DNA from: Protonemura montana
Lineage: Eukaryota; Arthropoda; Insecta; Plecoptera; Nemouridae
Assembly (NCBI GenBank): GCA_947568835.1
Contig: OX387602.1
Location: 12,513,021-12,577,020, forward strand
Length of the DNA: 64,000 nucleotides
Direction of reading: 5' to 3'
Shown here: in pieces, positions 13,278 to 25,200 of the stretch
Position numbering within the stretch: position 1 is the stretch's first letter
Layout of the letters: each line of letters starts with the position of its first letter
Notes under the pieces: model-generated
The model's input: only the letters and a program-made list of their open reading frames with translations
Databases searched by the model: none
Told to the model about the DNA's origin: nothing
Translations under genes and position numbers: made by a program

Positions 13278-16200
13278 GTAAACATAACACGAATCCACAT
13301 GCACCAACCGAACCACAAAATCCGAGGAAACGAGCTTCTTAAATGCCTTTTTAAATAGCAAAAAGATTTGATCTAAAAATTGTCTTGCACTATCGCTTTT
13401 CGACTTCGAGTCTACCTTTCTGTTTGTTTTTCTGTTTGTTGTGCAGAAAATGGTTTCGCAACTCGTGGGTGCAAATGCACGACGGGGGATGGGTTTAGTC
13501 TTGACTTAGGGAAAGGTCTGCACTTATATTTCATTCTTTGGAATACAAAAGGGTTTAGCTTTTTTCGGGATTTTTACTTTTTCACGTGACGCGGCGCAAA
13601 CTGCCTTCGATGACGACTACAAAAAAAAACTCTTCAACACTTTGACGATGAGATGAGACACAATACTTTGCGACAAATTTATACGAATGGTTTGTACATA
13701 AAAACGACACTTGGGGTTGGTTGGTGGTTGGTATAGTTTTTGTGTGGGCCAAAATTGCTTTGGTGAATAATTTTTGTAAATAAATACTAACGCTTGCAGC
13801 ACTAACGAGTCAAATCTGGCTTGCATTGTTTTTGTTTTCAGCTTTTGCTTCAAACCCTCATGTTTTTATTTTTTTAATCGATTGTTTTGTCTTGGTTTAG
13901 GTACATATTTTAGTTCACTGTTAAAAAAACAGATCAGAAGAGTATTTTAACGATTGCGGTTGAAGAGAAAGGACATAAATGCAGCCCAGTAACCTTTTTC
14001 GACGCCTTGTGCGTGCCTATGCAGGCAGTGAGACTTTTTGCCCAATGTTCTTTCACACGTACAATTAAACCCATTAACAGTGAAACAAATAGACCAAGTG
14101 ATTCGAAATTTGTCCACTCCTCAAGCTATCGCAGACCTCGCTAAAACGTTATCTAAGAGTTATGCAGAAAAAGAAATATGTAAGAGTGCTACCAGCCAGA
14201 GCGCACAGCGCTGTCTCTTTGATCTAGATCGCGATCATTCACTGCTTGGCACTGGTCGGAGTATCATGTGCTCCGATTTAACGCTTTCAAGCACAGTCAG
14301 ACGTTTTTAATTATAAAAGTAAAAGTAAAACCAACATAGCGCGGTGACAGAACACGTCCGTCTGATGCTAGTTTTAAGTGCGACATGTTGAGGAGTGTGG
14401 GGATTCGACTGATCGTTTGTTATCTTATAGTGGTCAGTTGCACCGGGCATGGAGATTGTGCATCGCAGCAGGCGTGTATCAAGAAGAAGTGCCAAAACCC
14501 TTGCGGAGTTGCGAACCCATGCAAAGCGCACCAGGACTGCCAAGTGCAAGATCATCAGCCGGTCTGCATCAAAGGTAACTGCTGCTAAGTCATGTTACAA
14601 AACTGAATATGCAATACACGTGTTCAATAATTGTGGCATAATAAAGTTAATTACTGTTCAGTAGAATAACTTAATTTAATAGTTTGTGGCGAATTTGTCA
14701 CGCTTCACTCGTTGACACAAATCAACTATGAATGATACAGTTATTTAGGATCGTGACCATGCAGAACAATCGCAAGTCATGCATTGTGTGTCTGTACAAA
14801 TCTATCACGTTCAAATTGTTACCACGTAGGTGCTAATTTTGAACAAATTAATTGTTCACAGGAGTAAAAAAAAAAGTCTAGCACGATTTTGATTTTTCAA
14901 AAATGATTATCGCAGTTTTTCAGCGATCTTTTTTACCCGGCTTCGCAGAAAACAGAAAGATCAGTGCTAAAAATGAGCGATACCAATTTCGTAACTTTCC
15001 CCGGTGGTGGCTGCATGACAATAGAATACTTCGCTAATTACTTCGACTTCGCTTTCAGTCTGTCAATGTCAGAAGTCTTCCGATTGCCGAGGTAGCCTAG
15101 AGTGTGACGGTTGCAACTGTGTGCCGAAATCTCGCGACCCCGTGGTCTCGGATGGATGTGACCACTGCGCCCCCGGATCGACCTGTGACCCGTTCACCGG
15201 CGCCTGCATCAGAGGTAGGGTCAGCCGTTCAAGCTGCCAACAACGCCTTATTTTATAGATCCTGATGTAGCGAGAAAAATGTGGTGTGTTGCTGTTTTAC
15301 TCAAATTTATATCCATCGACTTGTTAACGAATTCCCACACAACAATACCCAATCCAATTAACACGACAGCGCGAATCGATGACGAGCGACGAAGGAACTG
15401 CGCTTTGCCGAGAGCCAGACGACAAGAAAGTAACCAACCGTCTTCATACGCGGACTACTAATTCAGAATGATCGAGCAGAAAACACTAATCTTGCATTGT
15501 TTTTTTTTCTCCACTACGTACCTACAAACTGTAAAGTCTTCTTCCGCCTTTGTCCAATCCTGATGGCCGTACCACTTCGATTCCCATGATCGGCAACTGC
15601 AAATCAATTCCCCATATTTAATCAAGTCGTTTCTTGGGCTTTCACTGAAAAAACTTTACCGAACACTTTCTCTCCAAAATGAAAAACTATTGTAATAAAG
15701 CTACTTCATAAACTGATCGTTAAATGTGTCTTGACACTTGACAGTAATTATATCGCACTACTCGGTACCTACACTGATAACATGTTTCTGACTTTTTAAC
15801 TACTACACTATTTTACTTCAAAAATCTGCGGGAACTAAAATGGCAACACATTTTCTTTTTTCTTTTGTGTGACTCGTCTTTATTTATTGTGATATAATAA
15901 CTGAGATGTATATAATGTACATGTTTATTTTTAGCCCAACTACCTTTTGAGGGTGGTGGTAAATGGAGTTATCTACACTTTTTTTTAGCTTGTTTGTGCC
16001 ATATTCTAATATATCGGCGATGCATTTATACGACTACATCCTAAAATATTCGATTCATACTTAATTCCATTTTATTTTGAGCATGATTTGGAATGACTTT
16101 GCAATTTCTTTACTCCGCGTTGCTGTTTGGGGCGTAGTGCATCGCTTTGGAAATCAGATTCTTTTGCAAACCAACCGAAATCTCAATCAACCTTACATAA

Positions 16201-19200
16201 AAGCGTTAATTTTCATGACGTAATTTTTATGTAACTGGGGTTATCGGTATGTCGCTTTTTGCACATGCGAATGTGTATGCCGATTCAATGGGGATTCAAC
16301 TTTGACCGCAATATTTTGACAGCTACCGTCATTTGTTTTCGAATAAGTTCTCTTGCCCGCCATCAAAATGAAAAAAAAAAGTTTCCACACTGCAGTGACC
16401 AACAGCAGCAAAGGCGCCAAATTTCAAAAACAGATAATAGTTTTCAAAGAATAAAATGGGCAATACTATAAAAATTTGCAGCGCAGCCGGCAACCCTGTT
16501 TAGGTGCGAGCATCGGGTGATTATTATTAGTACCCTCTTAAACTTTAAAGTCAAAATCTGGGTATTGTGAATGCTTTGTTTGCACTGGCGATCTTGTCGC
16601 CGTCGAATGTTCTTACAAAAAATCTATTTGATAGGAAATAATGCGTTACGTGTAAAACGGAGAGTGAATGTGGTGTGTAAATGGTGTGGCTGTGAACTAG
16701 CACAGCGTCATTTTCATTTACTAACAGTATTAGCTGTAGCGCTTGTGTACATAGGTGGTTGGAATAAATTGGTTTGTATTGTCTTTGGGCTGAAAACCTT
16801 CCTCACAATCTGTCTATTACGAAAATGTAGATCAATTACATATAAAAATAAAGATACATATATAGATAGCTCCCATATTAATTTTTCAAAGTTGATCCAT
16901 AACAACTATGTATAATACTGTTTAGAAATTAATGTAATATCTAATGTAAATAATCTTCTAAAACAACTTGTTTATTTCTTTCTTTCCCCCGCCCCACTTA
17001 CTTATCGCCGAATCAACAGATTCTGACACCACAACAAAGACATCAAAGACCACAGAGGCTGTTGACAGTTTTACGACAATCCTACCAGACATTGATTTCA
17101 AATCAAGCACACAAACACAGAGCGAGCCAACAACCCGTGACAATGTGGACACTAGTACAGAGACGACACAAACAGATATTAAATCAACAACCGAGGGCGA
17201 TAACATAATTACACGTATCGACGTCTCAGTCGATACCGAACTTCCGACAACCACCGCTAGGGCTAGGGTTACTGAAAATTCAGTCGAAACTAAATCGACG
17301 GGCGATGTAACCGACCAGACAACTACAATCATATCAGATTTGGAGGTCGACACCACAACAATTACACGGGACAGCGTAACCGAAATCGCAACAAGAAAAC
17401 AAGGCGAAGAAACAACGCCACCACAAGACAATGAATCAGCGACGTCTTTCTCCACGAGAGCTGAAGCTGAATTCACAACGATTACGTCCGAACAAACAGA
17501 CAGGACGCCACCCGCAGAGGAAAGCCTGAGCACAGTTGTGCAAGATGAGTCTTCAACGGAAGCGCCAACCACCACAGGAACACTGAGACCTAGAACCACT
17601 CCTGATTCAACTACCATCCTGTCATCTGACGGCGAGACTCGATTCACTACCACAGAATCAGCGCATAGGACGACGGTAAAAGATGGCGGCGTTACCGAGA
17701 ATGACGAGGGAGAATCGTCAACCTCGATTTCGCCTGAGGATGTCCAAACTCTCATGACTTCCACTATATCTGGCGTTGACGATTTATCAACAACTGTAAG
17801 CCAAAACCGAATAACGACCACTTCGCCTACTAATTCGATCGCAGAGACGGCGAGAACAGTTTCCAGATTCGGCGAAGAAACAACAATGATGAGCGAGCCT
17901 AATCAAAAGGAAACAACAATGCAACCGGACATCACTAAAGGCGAAACAATGCCGACAACTTTAGCTTCTGAAGAACCCTTCACAAGTCCTGATGTAAGCC
18001 TTGGTATCACAACGTCAAAGAATGAAATGCCCACGGATTATGAAGATGAGACAACAAATGCCATAACCCGTGGTGATGCAACTGTGACGACAGAACCGAA
18101 TCAGATAACGACTACGCAAAGGCAGCAAATGAGTACGCAGGAAAACCCTGCGTCAGGAACCACGATTAAACAAGAAATTCAGACGTCAACCGAAGCTATC
18201 GGCGTGTCAACACTGCCACCTCGCACCAATTACGAAGATTATTTCCCAGTGGAGCCAGAAGAAGATATAGCTCCCCCTAGGACCACCACGCGTTCAGGCG
18301 CATCAGTGTCGGTAACAACAACGGAAGGTGGAAATACCGAACGTATTACAACATTGGCACAAGGAGTGTCCACAGATACCGACGATAACGATGAAAACGT
18401 TCCAACTACTACTTCTCTACCAAATACACACACTGAAACATCAGGCACTGTGACGCCTATTGAGGAAGAAATTACTGTTACAACTCAAAGCAACCAAAAA
18501 ACGACACAGCAACACCAGACAACAGGTAGAGTAAACGATAATTCTGAAACAACGCTTGAGGAAGAGATTCACACGCCGACAGAATCGGTCACAGCGCCAA
18601 CCACTACAACAACGCCGTTCCCTGACTACGAAGAGGTCAGCATACCAGTGGAACCTGAAGACCCGGAAGGATCAACAACTTCTACGGTGAGGGTGACAGA
18701 AAGCGATGGAGGTACTACAATTACACCGCGAAGTTCACCAAGTGTCGAAATAACTACAACTCCGTCTACATTGGTAGACAACACTAATCCTGATGAGAGT
18801 ACTACCATCTCAAGCACAAGCTCGACGAGTAGACCATCAGCGGAGACTTCATCAACTTTAGGATCCGATATGGAGACCACAGCTGCTGTAGAAGTGACGT
18901 TCGTCACTGACGCACCTCTCAGAAATAACGAATCACCAAGAATTCCCTCTGGAGCTCTTACTAGTAGCATGCCAGGCGAAGAAGCGACGTCAAAACCAAA
19001 GACCACCACGTCTGCCTCGGTTACTGACAGCCAATCAACAGATTCCATCGAAGACAGTGATGCTACCACGGTAAGATTCCCATCGACGAGAAGACCAACT
19101 TCGTTTTATCCCAGCACAACACCGGAAACGATTTCAGAAATTACTTCAAAGCCAAGCGTTGAAGAGACCACAATTCCAGATGATATCACAGATGCAACAG

Positions 19201-22200
19201 AAGCTGCTGTGACGACACAAATAACTGAAGGTGTTTCGAGAATTACAACCACTACCCAACAAGAAAATACCGAGACACTAGAAACTACGACCACAACAGA
19301 TAGACCTACAGATGGATCCCTAGTTACCAGACTTGGTACAGAAACTGAACAGCCAAGTACAGAAAGAGAAACTGCAACTCCGAAGAGTGATTCTATCGAA
19401 ACAACGGCTGAGCCGATGGCGGATACAACAACGGAAAATATTCCGCGTGATACGACCCAAGGGTTGCCCCTCACAACAACAAGAAGCGTGACTGAGCGAC
19501 CTGAAACCGAATCTCCGGAGACTGAAAAGCTGACCACCGAGTCACCCGAAACAGAAACAAATGTTCCTACAGAACCTGGTGATATAACAACACCACAAAG
19601 CGGTGTTGTTACAACTGACAGGCCAGAAATTACTACGCTGTCCTCGGTAAGCACGCGTACGAGTGGAAATACAGACACTTCGACAGAAACTCAGACTACT
19701 GCAGACCAAACAGAGTTACCTGTGACCACCAGCCAACAACCGCAAACTGAAGACTCAACTTTGTTGCCAATCATTGACGGCACTGACGGTGTAACTGAGA
19801 TTCCAATGCGGCCACCCACCACAATGCAGGACGTTACGGAAGTACCGACAGAATCGACTGAAACTGCGAATACTGATGATACACTAATAATAAGTACGAC
19901 AGATATAAACAATATAGAAACAAGCACAATCGACATTGAGAGTCAAACGACAGATATGTCCGAGTCGCCAGAGATTGACGACCAATCGACTACCGAAGCG
20001 ATAGATTTTACAACGACTGAAAGTAACCTAGTACCTAAAATAAGTTCGGAAGTGACTCCCGAGACTGTGACTGAGGGAGACATTATCGCAAAGACTGAAA
20101 TGCCCACCCAACTAGTCCCAAGTACTAACAGAACGTGCGTGGCGGACCGTGAGTGTCCCTCGAGCGAGTCATGCAGACGCGGCCAGTGCGTCAACCCTTG
20201 CGCGGAGTCCGACACTGGGTGTCCACTAAATGCCACCTGCACAATCTCTAACCACACTACACAATGCACTTGTCCGCCTGGAGCCAACGCCAATGATTGT
20301 CGAAGAGGTATACCACCAGAACACTTTTACACAATTAATTTACAGGAACCAAAGAAATGTTTCAATTTTTATGTAAATACGTCTGAAACTCACAACTTCT
20401 CTATCTGTCGGTTGAAATTAGTGTTAACTGTTTCTTGTTGTAATATTTTGTATAGAAACCTTCTCTGTGTAATGTGAGAAGATATTTAAACATCTTCTTA
20501 TGGCTCTTCCTACTATAGTCAGTAGATAGTTTAAAAGTAGTAACGTGTAGTACGTAACTAACTAAGAGTTTCCATTACTAAATGTGTAGACTAGAAAAAA
20601 AAAACATTTCTTCCAGTTCTTACGTTTCAATTTTCTTTAGAAACCATTAATCAATAACGCTCTCTGCACAGAAATAAAAATTAATATTACTAGTCAAATG
20701 AATAACGTCGCGCGCGAGCGCCCGCCTGTTACTAATCGCTGTCCCCGTAATTCTGCGTGTAGCACCCCCCGGCACGGGCAAGGCGCCTCAGCCGTGCAAG
20801 TCGCACACAGACTGTCTGGACACGGAGGCTTGTTACAAGGGCTTTTGCCTGGACCCGTGCGAATTTGCAAACGCATGCGCGGCGACGGCCAAATGTCACG
20901 CCAAAGCGCACAGACCCGTTTGCACATGCCCCGCTGGCTACGAAGGAAACCCCGCCGAAAAGTGCTTCCTCCCTGAACCATGTAAGATACTAATCCACAT
21001 GTCCATATTGTTAATATTTAAATAATGAAAATAACGAACATTAATTCACTAAATAGCTTGAAATTTACTAAATCAACACGATTAATGAAATTAACGGATC
21101 ACGTTTCATGTTCGCAAAATCCACGAGTGTTCGTGTGTTCATATGTTTATTTTTGTTGTACATTTTTTTGTATATTTTTTTTTTTTCAAAATTGTGTGTT
21201 GTATATAATTTGGTTGTTTCAAAAATTTCCAACGTTCTCTTCGTAAAAAGGTCTTTAGAGAACAAATTTATTTTCTGTAAATATTTTGTGATTTACTGTC
21301 CTCTGTCTTCTTCTTGTGTCACACCTGTTGTCTGGTTGTTGGGCTATAGTGCGTTGCACTAGCAACGATGAGTGTCTATTGACGGAGGCGTGCATCGACC
21401 ACGCGTGCCAGCGGCCCTGCGCATTGCACAACCCGTGCGCGCAGCATGCCGTATGCATCAACACAAACCACGGCTCCGACTGCAGCTGCGCCGAAGGATT
21501 CCACGGAAACGGATTCGTTGGCTGTTTGCCAGGTAATTTGCCCACTGCCGATCAAATTATTTACCGTTAGGAACAGCTAGAGTTGCTTATACGCTGGTGC
21601 CCGTGGTCCAACGAGTTAGTCAACAGATTTGCAGATTGTTGGCTCTGGTTATCAGAAGAAAACTGTAAGAAATGCTATCACACGATATTTCAAACTCTTA
21701 CAGTAGTTGTGGAAATACAAATGACCTATTAGAAAAATAACTGTATTCACTTGTGGGTAGTACGTAAAGTTACTTCATGGATTTGTGCTCATAAAGAACA
21801 CTTTTCGCAAATTATGCAGAAATCTAATGAAGCTCTTTTCAATTTCAGTTGAGAATCCGGTCAATGTTTGCCAGTACAACATCGACTGTCCTCCCAACAA
21901 ACTTTGTGATCGACTAAATCGCCTCTGCATAAATCCTTGTTTCGAGGATTCTTGTGGAGAAAATGCAGAATGCTGGCCTGAAAACCACGCAGTTCAGTGC
22001 AGATGTTTGCCGGGCTACGGAGGAAACCCATACGTGCAGTGCGGAAAAGGTGCGTTTAATTCAGCGGAAAGAAAGTATGACTAGTTACTAGGCAATCAGG
22101 TCTGTAGCTCACGGACAACTCAGGGCCGTATTTTAATGCAAGAAATCGTTACGTGCTCCAATGCATATTCTGTGACGTGCGTGGTCCAGCCTACTTCGAG

Positions 22201-25200
22201 GTCAAAACCATTTTAGTAAATGGTTCAAAGCGTTGACATCTCTCCTCGTTTCCAGAAATCGGTTGCAAGAGCGACGGCGAGTGCCCGTCGAGCGAGGCGT
22301 GCATCAACAAACAGTGCCAGAGTCCTTGCAAGTGCGGCCCGAACGCTGTGTGCGATGTCGTCGACCACAAGGCCACTTGCAAGTGTCCGCCCGGCTACTC
22401 GGGAAACCCCGGCTCAGGATGCCGAGGACCCAAGAACCCTTGCGATCCGAACCCTTGCGGCACCCATGCTCTGTGTGAAATTGACAACGGCAATCCAATA
22501 TGCTTCTGTCCCAAGGGACTAACCGGCAATCCGTTCAAAAATTGCAGTAAGTATAAATAATGCTTATGCTCATAGTTACACGCGTTAACTATGGAAATTT
22601 CGTTAGTAATGTTTTATTCTAATTCAGTACCCGAGGGAGATGAGTGCGAGCCAAATCCATGTGGACCGAACTCCGGCTGCCGTAAAAACAACAACAAACC
22701 AGTCTGCTTCTGTCTGCCCGAATACGAAGGCAACCCCCCGAAGAAGTCGTGCCAACTGCCATCAAACCCTTGTGACCCTTCGCCCTGCGGGCCTAACACC
22801 CAGTGCAGCCTGCTCAGCAACGGCTTCGCGAAGTGCACCTGCCTTCCCGGCTACCTGGAGAGTCCCAACACGATCCGCGGTTGCGTCGAGCGAAAGAACC
22901 CTTGTGACCCAAATCCCTGCGGTCTAGGTGCGATCTGCGATCCATCCAGGGAGCCCACGTGCTTCTGTCCTGAACCAACCACAGGCAACCCTTTCCGAAG
23001 CTGCGCTGAAGCCGTCAAGAGTCTTTGCCAACCAGGACCTTGCGCCAGCAACGCCGACTGCTACGTCTCAGATAACCAAGAACAATGCTACTGCAAGACC
23101 GGCTTCATCGGCGACCCCTACTCGGGATGTTTCATGGAGCCTTTGAGTCCTTGCCACCCGAACCCATGTGGACCAAACGCGCTTTGCTCGGTGTCACCAG
23201 AAGGCCATCCGATGTGCCTGTGTCCTCCGGGACTGGCAGGAGACCCGACCAGCCGAAAGGGATGCGGAGGACCGGAGTGCCGAACGGACGACGACTGCGA
23301 CTACAAGTTGGCTTGCATGGGATACAAGTGCAGGGACCCGTGTCCCGGATCCTGTGGCATCGGGGCGTCGTGTAGGGTGGAGAAGCATCATCCTGTTTGC
23401 ACGTGCAACCACGGGCTAACAGGAAATCCGATCATCAGGTGTTCTCCACTTCAAGGTAAGGCTCCCAACACTGAGCACTAAGTACTTGCGTATTTTATTA
23501 GAGTTAAGCTAATGTGTAAAGTTCTCTCTACAGACCCACCGCCACCATTGGACCCTTGCTACCCCAGCCCGTGCGGACCCAACACCAAATGCCAGGTCAT
23601 GTCCGGCCGCGCAGTGTGCTCATGTCTCAAGGACTATTTGGGAGACCCGCAAGCCGGATGTCGTCCTGAGTGCACCATCAACTCCGATTGTCCTCTTGAC
23701 AAGGCTTGCCTCGACCGGAAATGCAAGGACCCTTGCAAGACTGGAAAGATTTGTGGAATACGTGCCAAGTGCTCTGTTCGAGATCACACGGCGACTTGCG
23801 CCTGTCCTGATAAGCACACCGGAGATGCGTTCGTGCAGTGCATACCGATCCGTAAGTGCAATTTTACGTGCTATAGATGAAGTAGGTGCAAACTTTCACA
23901 ACTGCCGTTTTAATTTTCAGTCTATTGTAGATGTTTTCAGTTCACTTTTTGAGGTTTTTGCTGTTAAGAGAAGCGTACCTCCACTTCATCAAAGATAGAC
24001 CGCAAAATAAATTATTGGTCATGTGCTTTAACCAATACTTACATGGCTTTCAAAATCACTTGATTAGATTTCTGCATGCTCCAATTGCTAACTTACCACC
24101 AAATAATAAGCGTGCTACTATTTCCAGCCGTATTTGGCGCCGAGAGAAACGCATCCAAACCATGCACTCCGTCGCCTTGCAACCCCGGTGCAGAATGCAA
24201 CGTCTACGGCGGCCAGTCTGCGATGTGCAATCCTTGCGGTGGGCCCAACAGCTTCAACGACCCTCAGTGCAGACCCGAATGCTTGGCGCACTCTGACTGT
24301 CCGTTCAACCTCGCCTGTCTGAACCGGCGCTGTCGTGACCCTTGTCCAGGGTCTTGCGGCGTCAACGCCGAGTGTGTCTGCCTCAACCACAACCCCGTGT
24401 GCAGCTGCCCCGGCGGACTAGTCGGGAACCCGTTCGAACACTGTTCCCCGCCACCACCGCGTACGTTACATTGCAGTCTAGATTTAAGTAATTGCTCACA
24501 ACTTTGAAAAATGGATGTGAAATAATGGAGTTGCGCATGTGTTTCAGTGATGGCTGACAAGCACGACTCGTGCGACCGGACCAGATGCGGCGGCAACGCT
24601 CAATGTCTCGACCAGAACGGCGTCATCACCTGCGTCTGCAAGCCCGAGTACTTCGGCAACCCATACGTCGTCTGCCGCCCGGAATGTGTCCTCAACTCCG
24701 ACTGTCCAACAAGTCAAGGTTGCATTAACAACAAATGTCGCGACCCTTGTCCTGGAGCTTGCGGCGTCAACGCGCAATGCCAAGCAGTCAATCACATCCC
24801 GGTATGCTTCTGCCCACCTAAGTTCTCTGGAGACCCGTTCACGTCATGTTACCCCGTAAAACCGACTCCGATCGCACCCACCAAGCCATCGAACCCGTGC
24901 GACCCGTCGCCTTGCGGCCCCTACAGTCGCTGCTTGGTATCTGCGCAAGGATATGCGGCGTGCTCGTGTCTGCCAGGATTTACCGGCGCTCCTCCGACGT
25001 GCAAACCGGAGTGTCTGGTCAGTTCCGACTGCTTACCTTCGGAGGCTTGTCTCAACCAGCGCTGCGTGGATCCTTGCCCTGGAACGTGCGGAATAGGAGC
25101 AGTGTGCGCGGTCATCAATCACAATCCCATCTGTAGTTGTCCACCTGGCCAGCAGGGAGATCCATTCGCGAGCTGTTATGTCAGTCCTATCGGTGAGTAA

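Noticed and set aside
16571-16915. Open frame in intron 4
   Set aside because: No recognised family, no DPY/EGF cysteines and no fitting splice sites.
16958-20293. Antisense frames over exon 5
   Set aside because: Mirror images of Thr-rich codons (Val/Ser-rich); no start context or domain.
20763-20791. Alternative acceptor GCGCCTCAG within exon 6
   Set aside because: It would start the exon in phase 0, against phase 1 at the preceding donor.
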